Shown piece after piece: positions 55,360 through 64,000 of a DNA stretch of 64,000 bases. The stretch is from Verrucomicrobiales bacterium (lineage in GTDB: Bacteria; Verrucomicrobiota; Verrucomicrobiia; Verrucomicrobiales; DEV007). Below the pieces are notes generated by a model that was not told the DNA's origin, made no database searches, and saw only the letters and a program-made list of their open reading frames with translations. Within the stretch, counting starts at the first letter, position 1. Each line of letters opens with the position of its first letter. A program made the position numbers and the translations under genes. Where the stretch lies: assembly GCA_002698785.1 (NCBI GenBank), contig PAAG01000020.1, positions 1 through 64,000 of the forward strand, in the 5' to 3' direction.

Positions 55360-57073
55360 CACCGACCGATCGAGCGCCTTTGAAGATAATATATTTTGGA
55401 TAGGCATCGAGGTGCATCGATAACGAGCGCCCTGCTACAGGCCTATCCCGATTGCCCATCGAATCCACAATCACAGCATCAGTTGCATCACTTTGAATGG
55501 TGAACTCCTCTCCTTTTTCCTCCAGGGAAAAAGCCGCTACTATGATATCTTCATCATTCCGAAACTCGTAAACAAAGGAATTCTCTCCCTGAAGGTGGGT
55601 TTTCTCGAACTCGGCTCCAGCTAATACGGAAACTAGCCCTGACACAGCAGCATAGGAAAACCGAGGGCAGAACTCATAGTCCAATAGCCCCAGATCCCTG
55701 TCTTCTCGACCGGGGCCTTTTGCCATGCGTCCGCAGAAGAGAAGGATTCCCCTGTGGCCGTTTGCCCAGCAATACAGCACCTTTTGTGCGACAGCCTGGG
55801 CTTGCCGGCGTTCTTGATCGAGACGCCAGGCATCGAAACCGGTCTCCGAATTTACGAATTGAGGATCCGTATAGCCCGCCGCTGTATGGATTTCTTTCAT
55901 TTCATCAAACGTAGCCCGCATCGTTTCCAGGGTTCCGTGAGAATGATAGGACGGGAAATCGATAAACGGTCTCAGCTCCGTGGCGAAATACTCCACCTTT
56001 GTCTTGTCGACAAAGGCATACCCACCGTTTGCCACCGGCAAATCTTTTGAGAAATTCCGGATCTCGTCATGGGTAAACTGGAACTGATCGACGAATTCTT
56101 CTGGATCCCCTGCCCAGAATTCGATCTGATCCGGCTCATTGAAAATTTGAACAAATCGCGTGTGCTCAGCGTATCGCTCCAGCAAGGCTCTGACAAAAGC
56201 TCTCTGTTCCTTTTCCGAATGCGGGTAACGCCACCAATGCTCCTCTTCGTCTTCATATTTCGGTAGCACTGCCCAATCAGGGGCATTCATAAGTTGAAGA
56301 TCCAGCCTCATCCCTCGTGAAACGTATGCGTCTACAGCAGCATCCATCCGATCAAAGTTCCAGACATAGGCATCCTCGCCTCCAGTCTTTGATCTTCCCA
56401 TCTCCATACTCTCGTCAACCCGCACGACTTGGAACCCCAGTCGAGCCATGTAGTCGGCTTCCAGATCCCGTGCTTGCTGCTCAGTCAAACTCTCCGGCCG
56501 AACAGATTCTCCACCGACCGACCAGTGGTAGCGCCCGGGGAACGTGCAGATTCCCAGAAAGAAGTCTTTCGTCCACATCTTCCGCGCTGAAGTAAGATCC
56601 GCAGTTCTGGCGATATTGCGGATCAGTCGCTTTTGAACCATTCCTTCAACCATACCGTCGATCGTGATCAGGTAACTTCCCGCCCCCTCGATACGAAAGT
56701 TCACATCCTTGGCTTCACCGCTTTCAAGACGAAACTGCAAAACTGGCTCGTTTTTCCAATTCCACACGGTCAACCATCCGTGGGAAAAAGACTCTGGATC
56801 GACAGTCACCGAGAAACGCAACGGATCCTCCTGATTGAGATCACGATGCCAGTCCAGATTCTCTTTCGGGGTAAATAACAGACCGCTCTTCGACCCAATT
56901 GCTTCTGAAACTTCTTTGTGCAGCGGCGGTATCGCGGTTGTGCTCTTGATGGGAGTCGTCTGATTTGAAAGAGTAAAATCAAAATCCTGTCCACTGGAAC
57001 ACAGCAGGTTACCAAAGAAAAAGTTTACAATGCAGGACAGATGGATCAACCGAGCCATCGAGAAAGCTACCAT
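55349..57073 (-). CDS. Secreted glycoside hydrolase, clan GH-A-like
   Basis: The product of about 574 residues has a signal peptide, a beta-rich N-terminal region (about 40-150) and a TIM-barrel glycosidase domain. Catalytic landmarks are the acid/base region FVQIFNEPDQIEFWAGDPEE (NEP motif) and the nucleophile region FVNSETGFDAW. A C-terminal beta domain follows from about residue 490 with EFRNDEDIIVAAFSLEEKGEE. The two glutamates fit clan GH-A retaining enzymes, such as GH39- or GH5-like ones, but I cannot fix the family. The ATG at 57073 has GAGA just upstream; TTG at 57091 is the longer option. It is divergent from an oxidoreductase gene. Confidence 0.8.
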   Translation of the reverse strand: MVAFSMARLIHLSCIVNFFFGNLLCSSGQDFDFTLSNQTTPIKSTTAIPPLHKEVSEAIGSKSGLLFTPKENLDWHRDLNQEDPLRFSVTVDPESFSHGWLTVWNWKNEPVLQFRLESGEAKDVNFRIEGAGSYLITIDGMVEGMVQKRLIRNIARTADLTSARKMWTKDFFLGICTFPGRYHWSVGGESVRPESLTEQQARDLEADYMARLGFQVVRVDESMEMGRSKTGGEDAYVWNFDRMDAAVDAYVSRGMRLDLQLMNAPDWAVLPKYEDEEEHWWRYPHSEKEQRAFVRALLERYAEHTRFVQIFNEPDQIEFWAGDPEEFVDQFQFTHDEIRNFSKDLPVANGGYAFVDKTKVEYFATELRPFIDFPSYHSHGTLETMRATFDEMKEIHTAAGYTDPQFVNSETGFDAWRLDQERRQAQAVAQKVLYCWANGHRGILLFCGRMAKGPGREDRDLGLLDYEFCPRFSYAAVSGLVSVLAGAEFEKTHLQGENSFVYEFRNDEDIIVAAFSLEEKGEEFTIQSDATDAVIVDSMGNRDRPVAGRSLSMHLDAYPKYIIFKGARSVGVME

Positions 57074-57212
57074 GTGTGGGATCTCAAACAACTAGCGCCC
57101 ACTCGTCCCAAAAACGTCGAAAGTGGGGATAGGTAAGTGCGGCCATTATTCCCCAATCACGCCGCAGAAACTTACTGGCCAGAGGTTGATCTTTTCGCTA
57201 GGGTTTTCTGTT

Positions 57213-58592
57213 ATGAACTCGGAAAAACCCACGAAAAACTCCCCTGTCCAGCGCCGCCATTTCTTAAAGTCCTCCGCCATTTTCGGAGCAGGCTTTGTAG
57301 CATCAAATGCGGGCGCCGTCCGAGCGGCAACAAACAAGAACAGCAATCTGCAGATCATGCAGATCGGAACGGCCAATATTGGAGGCATGCAGCGGAAAGG
57401 GCTCAAGGGGCATCCGAAGGTGAAATTCGTTGGGTTCTGTGATGTGGACACCACAGCATTCCGCTTCGTGAAGGATGATTATCCTGACGCTTTTAACATC
57501 ACTGACTATCGCGAAGCCTTTGCTGACCGAGTAGATCAATTCGATGCGGTGATCGTTGATACGCCCGACTTCCATCACTGTCCGATGATGGTGACTGCCC
57601 TGAAGCACGGGAAGCACGTCTACGGTCAGAAGCCTCTGGTGCACCAGTTAGACGAGCTCCGCATCATTCGCGAGGCAGTCGCGGCACGCCCGGAACTCTA
57701 CACCCAGATGGGGAACCAGCGTGCCTGCACCACGGGCCGCATGCAGGCAACTGAGATCCTGAAAAGCAATCAGCTCGGTAGACCGGTCGAAGCCTACATC
57801 TGGACAAGCGGCATGAAGCACGGAACCTATTTCGTCGATCCTTGGAGTGAGGCGCCTCTCGGTATCAAGGCTCCGTTCACGATGAAATGGGATCTCTGGC
57901 ATGGACCTTTGCAGACCGAGTTCAACTACAGCGAAGACATTCATCCGCGACGCTGGCGCTCTTACTGGGAAACTGGTGGTGGCATGCTTGCCGACTGGGG
58001 TTGTCACGTGATCGACATCCTCTATTTTGCTTACGACCTGCCACATCCGGAAGCAGTGCAGACCAGCACACTGAAACCTTCCGGCGTGTGTCATTCCGGA
58101 CACAACCAGTCTACCATCACCTATCCAGGGGGAGACAATTTTGCCCGCGACAAGTTCGTTCTGCACTTCAGCGATTCGATGATTAAGCCTTCCTTTGCCT
58201 CACTTGGCATGGAGACTCCAAGTATTCAGGGTACCGCGACCATGGTCGTCTGCGAAGAAGGAACTATCGTCCTCGAGCCGAATGGTAAGTTCGAAATCTT
58301 CCGTAATGGCAAAAAAGTCGACAACGAGCCGTTGCCAGAAGTCGGTGAGCGCAACCACTGGAAAGACTGGGCAGATTGCGCACTCGGAGAAGAGAAACCA
58401 CTCTGGACACCTTTCGAAATCGGTTCACGAATCACCGAGCCAGCTCTCTTGGCAACAAAAGCGACTCGTTACCCCGATACCGAGCTTCTTTGGGATGGGA
58501 AGAACTACAAGTTCACCAACCACGACGAAGCCAACAGCACCATCCTGAAGCGCGAGTATCGCGAAGGGTTTGCCCCACCTTCTATGAGTTGA
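57213..58592 (+). CDS. Tat-exported Gfo/Idh/MocA-family oxidoreductase (variant lysine motif)
   Basis: The product of about 459 residues has a twin-arginine signal (QRRHFLKSSAIFGAGF), a Rossmann domain with IGTANIGGMQRKGLKGHP, VIVDTPDFHH, and the lysine motif VYGQKPLVH with K140. Here the usual E/C-K-P pattern reads Q-K-P, but the lysine is kept. The C-terminal substrate domain contains WRSYWETGGGMLADWGCHVIDI. Enzymes of this class act on sugars with bound NAD(P), and a 3-keto sugar hydrolase (DUF1080) is also in the window. I chose the ATG at 57213; upstream frame is open but not Tat-like. A strong terminator follows 29 bp downstream. Confidence 0.94.
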   Translation: MNSEKPTKNSPVQRRHFLKSSAIFGAGFVASNAGAVRAATNKNSNLQIMQIGTANIGGMQRKGLKGHPKVKFVGFCDVDTTAFRFVKDDYPDAFNITDYREAFADRVDQFDAVIVDTPDFHHCPMMVTALKHGKHVYGQKPLVHQLDELRIIREAVAARPELYTQMGNQRACTTGRMQATEILKSNQLGRPVEAYIWTSGMKHGTYFVDPWSEAPLGIKAPFTMKWDLWHGPLQTEFNYSEDIHPRRWRSYWETGGGMLADWGCHVIDILYFAYDLPHPEAVQTSTLKPSGVCHSGHNQSTITYPGGDNFARDKFVLHFSDSMIKPSFASLGMETPSIQGTATMVVCEEGTIVLEPNGKFEIFRNGKKVDNEPLPEVGERNHWKDWADCALGEEKPLWTPFEIGSRITEPALLATKATRYPDTELLWDGKNYKFTNHDEANSTILKREYREGFAPPSMS

Positions 58593-58620
58593 TAGCAACA
58601 ACCTGACGGTTTGGTTTCTG

Positions 58621-58654
58621 AAACGGCGATTGGATGGGAGTCCAATCGCCGTTT
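58621..58654. terminator. Bidirectional terminator
   Basis: A perfect 14-bp inverted repeat (arms 58621-58634 and 58641-58654, loop TGGGAG) with AAA and TTT ends lies between the stop of the oxidoreductase gene at 58592 and the stop of the convergent gene at 58684. It is GC-rich in its middle and should terminate both transcripts. Confidence 0.93.
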
Positions 58655-58683
58655 TCCATTTTCGACGCCAGCACAAAAAACGC

Positions 58684-60270
58684 TCACTTTGCCGTAGGTG
58701 TCGGGACGTTTTGGACGTCCCAATCCGTGGTTTCATTCTGGAGGTGGATCCACTGTGCACCAGCGATGATGAGGTAGGCGTAGGCGCCGCAGTGAGACAG
58801 GTCTTCCCAGTCAAAACCTGCGGGGTTCTTTCCTTCCGCATCAATTCCGGCCGGGATGTAACCGTATTCTTTGAAAACTGCCTCCCACGTGCGGAGTCCC
58901 CCACTTGCTTCCCGCTGCATCCATGCCCGTATTTCTTCGCCGGATTCGGGAGGAAAATAACTCGGATCGTCAATTTCCTCTCTACCCTCTTCCCAGAGCT
59001 TCGGGTATTCCCTGAATGCCTGGAGGGACAGGGCGCACATGATCATGTTCTGGGAACCGAATCGTGATCCGATGAGGCGCTTTGTTCTCTTTGTTTTCAA
59101 TTCTCCATTTACGTAGACAACTCGATTGAGATCGAATGCACTAACGCCTGGAGGCAGTGGTCCGTCGTTTCGATACATTTGATAGAGTTTGGGACGAGTA
59201 AACGCATCGTAGGCGAGAAGAAATGCGGCCGGTTTCGTCAGTCTGCCGGATGCCGCAAGAGTCTCGTGATAATGGAATGCCTGCTCATCAGCAAAGAACG
59301 GAGCAAAAATTGGCGGCTTAGGTGCGGGGTGTAGCACGACCCGGAAATACTCGTTCATTTCAATTCCCTTTTTCACATGCGCCCAATCGACAACATCCAG
59401 CTTCTGGTGAGCTTCTTGATCTTGATTGGAAATGGCAAGTGCCGCGAGAACTGGCTGAATGCGAGGAGCCCCATGCCGTGAACGGCAGTCTTGCAGGTTT
59501 CGAGCTGCCTCGGCGATTTCAGCAGCCAGTTTCTGATCCGCCGAGTCTTCAGACTCATTCAATAGCACCCATGAATCCTGCAACATGATCGCCAACTCTT
59601 GCGCGAGATGGTTTGAGGAACCCAGCGAATACCCGTGGAGGATGTGTTCGGGATTGGGTTTTCCATTCGCTGCGAATTCGTCACGTCCCGGGCGACTGAG
59701 TAGATTGTCCGCCTTTTCATACATATCCATACTGACACTGCCGCCATCGTCCCACCAGTAGGGCACAAATCCTTTTTCTCGTCCTCTGAGGGTGCGCTCT
59801 GCCACGGGCCAGATTGCTTCAGTCCCGGAGCGTGCGTCATTTCGCTCGCTCGTAAAAAGAGTATCTCCCTCATTGAGCATCTTGAGGTAAAACGGCAGTT
59901 GCCACTCTGTCAGGATCTCTTTGTAAAACGGATCACCCGTTGCTCGGTAAGCATTGACCATTGCCACTGCGAACCAGCATCCATCGTGCATGGTGTCGAG
60001 CGTTTCACCTTGAACATACTGCTCTATAGTGCCGGCTTTCTTGGTATTGAAATACTCGTAGATCATCCCCTTTTGCGGTGATGATTCATTTCGCTTGAGA
60101 TGATGCTCGGCCACGTATTCGACGAGTTCCTTCATGAAGATGGTCGTTTCTTCAATCGTCATCGCAGGCTTTTCGTGTGCAGATCTCCAGGCCGTTTCCG
60201 GAAGCGGAGGGAACTCAGCGTGAGCTACTGTGAGCGAAAGAAAGATGAAGCAGAGCAGATAGCGGAACAT
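58684..60270 (-). CDS. Hypothetical secreted protein of unknown fold
   Basis: The product of about 528 residues has a signal peptide (MFRYLLCFIFLSLTVAHA). The rest is mostly helical with many aromatic residues, including WFAVAMVNAYRATGDPFYKEIL, WPVAERTLRGREKGFVPYWWDDGG and AFLLAYDAFTRPKLYQMYRN. An alpha/alpha-toroid like that of some polysaccharide lyases or unsaturated glucuronyl hydrolases is possible, but no catalytic motif is clear. It may be a secreted carbohydrate enzyme. I chose the ATG at 60270; an ATG at 60294 would add eight residues. The gene is convergent with the preceding oxidoreductase. Confidence 0.75.
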   Translation of the reverse strand: MFRYLLCFIFLSLTVAHAEFPPLPETAWRSAHEKPAMTIEETTIFMKELVEYVAEHHLKRNESSPQKGMIYEYFNTKKAGTIEQYVQGETLDTMHDGCWFAVAMVNAYRATGDPFYKEILTEWQLPFYLKMLNEGDTLFTSERNDARSGTEAIWPVAERTLRGREKGFVPYWWDDGGSVSMDMYEKADNLLSRPGRDEFAANGKPNPEHILHGYSLGSSNHLAQELAIMLQDSWVLLNESEDSADQKLAAEIAEAARNLQDCRSRHGAPRIQPVLAALAISNQDQEAHQKLDVVDWAHVKKGIEMNEYFRVVLHPAPKPPIFAPFFADEQAFHYHETLAASGRLTKPAAFLLAYDAFTRPKLYQMYRNDGPLPPGVSAFDLNRVVYVNGELKTKRTKRLIGSRFGSQNMIMCALSLQAFREYPKLWEEGREEIDDPSYFPPESGEEIRAWMQREASGGLRTWEAVFKEYGYIPAGIDAEGKNPAGFDWEDLSHCGAYAYLIIAGAQWIHLQNETTDWDVQNVPTPTAK

Positions 60271-60423
60271 AAAAACTATTGGGTATTTCGCCATGTATGA
60301 AATGCGAACCGGGCAGATAGATCAATCCCCCAATTCCGTATATACCGCAGAGGGAAATTCTCGAATCAGATCCATTCACGCGATTGACACGAGTGCTGAC
60401 TTTTCGGCAATCTTGTGGGAACC

Positions 60424-60924
60424 ATGAGTAGCTTCCATATTCGCCCCCGATTCGATCAGGAAGTATCCGGAACCCCCGAAGACGTTCAGGATCGCATAAT
60501 CACATTCATCGAGCCCAATCAGGAACAGTTTGAGCTAAAACGGTTTCCTGACTTCCTTTGTATCCGAATTGCCGAGCAAGATCGCCACTTCTGGTCCCCT
60601 CGCCTCAACTTGAGCCTTGAATCAACAGAGGACGGAAAGACTCACATCCACGGTATCTATGGGCCCAACGCCAATGCCTGGTCTCTCTTTCTGTTCAGCT
60701 ACATTATTCTCGGATTCCTCGGGTTGATTGCAGCCATGGTAGCAGTAGCACAATGCATTATAGGACAGCCTGCCACGTGGTTCTGGGCTGTCGGTGCTGC
60801 TGTAGGAGGAATTGTAATCTTGTATGTCGTAGCTCAATTCGGCCAGAAGCTGGCAGCGCAACAGACTTTCCTGATTCACCAAACCTACGAATCAGCGATC
60901 GGCAATTCAGTCGTGCTCCACTGA
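60424..60924 (+). CDS. Hypothetical membrane protein
   Basis: The product of 166 residues has a soluble N-terminal region of about 80 residues (QDRIITFIEPNQEQFELKRF, then WSPRLNLSLE) and two membrane helices near residues 90-118 and 120-142. A short cytoplasmic or periplasmic tail ends the chain. I know no family. The ATG at 60424 has GGGA upstream, and the GTG at 60415 is an alternative. It converges with the sugar-dehydrogenase gene, with 10 bp between the stops. Confidence 0.7.
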   Translation: MSSFHIRPRFDQEVSGTPEDVQDRIITFIEPNQEQFELKRFPDFLCIRIAEQDRHFWSPRLNLSLESTEDGKTHIHGIYGPNANAWSLFLFSYIILGFLGLIAAMVAVAQCIIGQPATWFWAVGAAVGGIVILYVVAQFGQKLAAQQTFLIHQTYESAIGNSVVLH

Positions 60925-60934
60925 TCTGCCCACC

Positions 60935-62161
60935 TCAATCGGCTTGCGATACTACCTTCGTACTGCTTAGGCGCCAGATTGCGCCGTCCTGTGAAAGCAC
61001 GATAATTTCTCCCTCTGGATCGCTTCCTACGAAAGTGGGATTAAAGGGCCCAATGTCCTCCGGCTTCTTGTAAAGAATGTAACGCTCCGCAGCAGCAGTC
61101 TGGTCGGTATTGAACTTAACAGCTTCAACAAGACCGAAACCCCAGTCTCCGTAGACATAGCATCCCTTCAGTTCGGGAATTTCTTTACCGCGATAAATGA
61201 GCCCTCCGATGATGCAGATTCCATCCTGATTCACTCGGCTGTAGGCGAAAATAGGATCGATAGTTTTGGCATCCTTCAACAGAGCATGGGGATGGGCTGC
61301 CAGGCCATCAGGACCATCGCGGTCGCTCCAACCATAGTTTCCACCTTTCTCGATACAGTTGATTTCTTCCCACAAGTCTTGACCGACATCCGCGCACCAC
61401 AGTTTTCCGGTCTGCTTGTCAAAAGCGAGACCCCACGGATTTCGAATCCCTGACGCGTAGATTTCCTCCCGCATGAGTTGCTGTCCGACGAAAGGGTTTT
61501 CCGGGGGAATGCCATATTCACGAGCGCCGTCTTTCTTGTCGACATCGATGCGAAGGATTTTCCCGTGAAGAGACCACAGGTTTTGCGCCAAACGATAAGG
61601 GTCATCTCGAAGCCCCCCATCGCCGAGGCCCAGGTAAAGGTAACCTTCCGGTCCGAATAGAATCTGTCCACCCCAGTGATCGGAAAGAGGTTGTTCTAGT
61701 TCAAAAATGACACGCTCTGTACCCGGCAAAGGCTGATAGCCCTGAGCCAGATCAACCCTCAATTCACTGAGAACCGTTCTCTTTGGATTGTGCTGCGAAT
61801 AGGAAAGAAACATCCTCCCGTTTGTCTCGAACTCCGGGTGAAAAGCCAGGCCATGAACCCCTCCTTCGAATGACTCGATTCCTCTCATCGTCTCCCGGAA
61901 ATCAAGAAACTCCTTCACTGGCTTTGAGGGATCAGCAAGGTCGACCCGGTAAAACATTCCCCGTTGGCAGGGAATCACCGTTGTTCCATCCGGCAGATGA
62001 GTCATCCCAACCGGTAAGTCTATCTGTTTCGGATACGGCAAAGGAGAGAGGCTACACCAATGAACAGCCTCCTTCCGCACGTTCTGGTAAGCGTCCTCAC
62101 CGAAGGATTCCGATCCAAATACAAAGCAAGAAATCCCGATCAGGGAAACTACCGTTTTCAT
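60935..62161 (-). CDS. PQQ-dependent sugar dehydrogenase-like (soluble GDH/YliI type) protein
   Basis: The product of about 408 residues has a signal peptide (MKTVVSLIGISCFVFGSESFG). A six-bladed beta-propeller follows, with landmarks HGLAFHPEFETNGRMFLSYS, GGQILFGPEGYLYLGLGDGG, ASGIRNPWGLAFDKQTGKLW and DVGQDLWEEINCIEKGGNYG. These fit the soluble aldose dehydrogenase/HHIP-like family that binds PQQ and oxidises sugars in the periplasm. Whether all PQQ-binding residues are present cannot be proved by eye. GGAG lies 9 bases before the ATG at 62161. It is divergent from the methyltransferase gene, with 268 bp between. Confidence 0.88.
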   Translation of the reverse strand: MKTVVSLIGISCFVFGSESFGEDAYQNVRKEAVHWCSLSPLPYPKQIDLPVGMTHLPDGTTVIPCQRGMFYRVDLADPSKPVKEFLDFRETMRGIESFEGGVHGLAFHPEFETNGRMFLSYSQHNPKRTVLSELRVDLAQGYQPLPGTERVIFELEQPLSDHWGGQILFGPEGYLYLGLGDGGLRDDPYRLAQNLWSLHGKILRIDVDKKDGAREYGIPPENPFVGQQLMREEIYASGIRNPWGLAFDKQTGKLWCADVGQDLWEEINCIEKGGNYGWSDRDGPDGLAAHPHALLKDAKTIDPIFAYSRVNQDGICIIGGLIYRGKEIPELKGCYVYGDWGFGLVEAVKFNTDQTAAAERYILYKKPEDIGPFNPTFVGSDPEGEIIVLSQDGAIWRLSSTKVVSQAD

Positions 62162-62429
62162 TTCTGTCAGCTCCAGAAGATCATGCAATTTTCGAGCCAA
62201 CAGATCTCAGGGAATCATCACGGTTCTGAATCATCTATTGGGAGAGCGAGATTGATCAAAATGAAATGAGCAAACAATTTACCCGCAGTCTGAGCGTATA
62301 CTGCGCAGAAACTTGCGTTAGGATGATTCTCTGGTTTGCACAATCAGTGGCTTTGTCTCGCTTTTCATATCTCTCGCATTCACGCCGAACTACCGATAGG
62401 GTATTCGCTCAGCCCCGCACCGAATTGAG

Positions 62430-63104
62430 ATGAGTTTTCACGAGAGCGACATTGCCAATCTAGAGTCAGATTCCGATTCTCTGGAAGAGATCGAAATCGA
62501 TCTTTCAAAAGCAGTCATACCCAAGCGAGTAAAAGCGTGGCTCGACTTTTCAGACCAGAAGTCCACAGAATGGTATGCTGAAGGTCTTGGTGAGAAGTAT
62601 CCCCGACATACCATGAGCGATCCCGAGGTAGTCGCAGGAGCGATCGCTTTTCTTACGAGGGAAGGATACCTGTCAGGAAACCAATTCTGTGAATGGGGAT
62701 CCGGACTCGGCGTTGCTGCCGGGGTTGCTGCGATTCTCGGAATGGATGCCGTCGGTATCGAACGGGAAGAGGAACTGACTGAAAAGGCAGCGTCTCTCGC
62801 CAAGGAGTTCGGTCTTTCCATCACTTACCTTCCCACCAGTTTTCTTCCTGAAGGCTTTGAAGAGACCGAGGGCATTGGTGGAAAAGATCTGCTCATCTAC
62901 GACGATCATCTGTCACGAGAACGGTCTGCGCTTTCGACGACAATCGGGGACTTGGATTATGCCGACATAGATCTGGTTTTAATCTATCCGTGGCCAGATC
63001 AGGAAGAGATGATTTTGCAACTCTTCGAGTTCGTCGCTTCTCCAGATACGATCCTGCTCATGTATTTAGGCGACGGCGAGATCGCTGGATTTCTTAAATC
63101 CTGA
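62430..63104 (+). CDS. Class I SAM-dependent methyltransferase-like protein
   Basis: The 224-residue protein has an acidic N-terminus, then the AdoMet-binding motif I as FCEWGSGLGVAAGVAAILGM followed by the acidic loop GIEREEELTEKAAS, motif II-like DLLIYDDHLS and the strand IDLVLIYPWPDQEEM. The fold is a seven-strand Rossmann type. It lacks the NPPF/DPPY motif of nucleic-acid methylases. The substrate may be a small molecule or protein. It is probably cytoplasmic. A 268-bp region upstream, shared with the divergent dehydrogenase gene, shows no sure promoter. Confidence 0.82.
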   Translation: MSFHESDIANLESDSDSLEEIEIDLSKAVIPKRVKAWLDFSDQKSTEWYAEGLGEKYPRHTMSDPEVVAGAIAFLTREGYLSGNQFCEWGSGLGVAAGVAAILGMDAVGIEREEELTEKAASLAKEFGLSITYLPTSFLPEGFEETEGIGGKDLLIYDDHLSRERSALSTTIGDLDYADIDLVLIYPWPDQEEMILQLFEFVASPDTILLMYLGDGEIAGFLKS

Positions 63105-63185
63105 TAGAGCCGCCTCGGATTGCGCGGCGCACAGACGGATAATTCCGGACTTTTCCGGGGGCTGAAATTCTTCTACTACTAGAGC

Positions 63186-63899
63186 ATGAAGAAACTCCCC
63201 ATCCTTTGCTCCCTCCTCTTTGTCTCCACATCGTGCCTACTAGCCGAAGACCACGGAGAACTGATTTTTTCCGATGATTTCGAGCGATCGGAATCGCAGG
63301 AAGTGAAAGATGAACCCGGAAACGGCTGGGGAACGAACAGCAAGGGACGAGCAAAAGGGAACAAGCAGGTCGACCTTCGTGATGGAGCGATGCACATCTA
63401 CATCCACAAAGAAGCCAATCACGCTGTCTCAGTCACCCAACCGGCCGAGTTTACAGACGGTGCAGTGGGCATGCGATTCAAACTGGACGATCCCAAAGAC
63501 AGCATCGGGCTTAATTTTGCAGATCTTCAGTACAAGCCTGTTCACGCAGGCCATTTGTTCGTCGCGAAAATCAATCCAAAACAGGTGCAGATCCAGGACC
63601 TCAAGACGGGAAATATGGATCTGAAAATGAGGGAAGCACGGCAATCCAAATCACTCACAAAGGAACAAAAGAAACTACTCGAGACAAAAACCACAACGTT
63701 CCCCCACTCTACCGAAGTCGGCACTTGGCACGATTTGCTGGTCAAAGTTGAAGGCGACACCCTCACTGTATCAATCGACGGTAGCAAGGTTGGGAGTTTC
63801 TCATCCGAGGGCATTGCGCACCCTACCAAGCGCCTGCTGCGGCTCGCTGTGCCAAAAAACGTAGTTGTCGATGACGTTAAAATCTGGCGAAAGAAGTGA
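63186..63899 (+). CDS. Secreted beta-sandwich protein, paralogue of 49662-50381
   Basis: The 237-residue product has a signal peptide ending near LLAEDHG. The mature part follows the same plan as the protein at 49662: GELIFSDDFERSESQEVKDEPGN, KQVDLRDGAMHI, SIGLNFADL, VHAGHLFVAKINPK, VGTWHDLLVKVEGDTLTVSI and VVVDDVKIWRKK. Both are probably extracellular or periplasmic, with a LamG/concanavalin-like fold; no catalytic residues are evident. It begins 82 bp after the methyltransferase gene. The window ends 100 bp after its stop, without further features. Confidence 0.85.
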   Translation: MKKLPILCSLLFVSTSCLLAEDHGELIFSDDFERSESQEVKDEPGNGWGTNSKGRAKGNKQVDLRDGAMHIYIHKEANHAVSVTQPAEFTDGAVGMRFKLDDPKDSIGLNFADLQYKPVHAGHLFVAKINPKQVQIQDLKTGNMDLKMREARQSKSLTKEQKKLLETKTTTFPHSTEVGTWHDLLVKVEGDTLTVSIDGSKVGSFSSEGIAHPTKRLLRLAVPKNVVVDDVKIWRKK

Positions 63900-64000
63900 T
63901 TTTTTTGCAGTTATTTTCCGTTATTGAAAAACTTTTTCTGCTGATCATCACATTTTTCGCAATTCTTGAAAACGGTCAGTCCTTTGTGAACGATGGTGCA

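Overview
The window looks like a chromosomal segment of a member of the Verrucomicrobiota, less likely Planctomycetota or Lentisphaerota. The evidence is gene content: a planctomycete-type cytochrome/PSD1 gene paired with a DUF1501 gene, three formylglycine-type sulfatases in a row, twin-arginine-exported Gfo/Idh/MocA oxidoreductases, a DUF1080 protein, secreted esterases and glycosidase-like proteins, and few clear Shine-Dalgarno sites. Base composition looks even throughout. I see no insertion sequence, prophage, CRISPR array or rRNA.

Layout. 1-5.0 kb: the 3' end of thiC, small conserved genes (DUF2007, DUF1697) and a hybrid histidine kinase whose periplasmic sensor is an NMT1/THI5-type binding domain. 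5.1-9.8 kb: an ADP-ribosylglycohydrolase, an M42-like peptidase broken by a frameshift, two acetyltransferases and two small CxxC-rich proteins. 9.8-12.3 kb: modABC molybdate uptake with overlapping genes. 12.3-14.6 kb: a secreted sugar-isomerase-like protein and an oxidoreductase. 14.6-20.5 kb: a four-gene envelope operon with two OmpA-domain proteins, one carrying a coiled coil of about 900 residues, and two small single-pass membrane proteins. 21.5-26.3 kb: pnp, rpsO, a LON-domain protein and an ammonium transporter. 26.5-34.1 kb: a tight operon of ECF sigma factor, anti-sigma factor, lipoprotein, PSD1 cytochrome, DUF1501 and a propeller protein. 34.1-42.5 kb: a sialidase-like protein, M28 peptidase, RhlE-type helicase and three sulfatases. 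42.5-48.4 kb: two universal stress proteins, a NarL-type two-component pair, a PocR-AraC regulator and a CbpA/CbpM chaperone pair. 48.4-64 kb: an orphan GspE/PilB-type ATPase, secreted carbohydrate-related proteins, a tRNA-Ile2(CAU), a probable selenoprotein, a glycosidase, a PQQ-type sugar dehydrogenase and a methyltransferase.

The most notable object is the thioredoxin/PDZ gene at 52434-53741. It is split by an in-frame TGA that falls in a C-x-x-U-x-x-C position and is followed at SECIS distance by an 11-bp stem with an AGGUU apical loop. I read it as a selenoprotein rather than a broken gene. Other items worth checking are the paired OmpA proteins, one of which has lost the peptidoglycan-binding aspartate, the hyperstable UUCG hairpin in the ECF operon leader, and a perfect 25-bp palindrome between the two-component pair and the AraC regulator.

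Working together, much of the window fits a marine heterotroph that exports enzymes for sulfated polysaccharides. Its ECF-controlled PSD1/DUF1501 operon and stress regulators would tune the envelope and the redox state. That link is inference from gene content.
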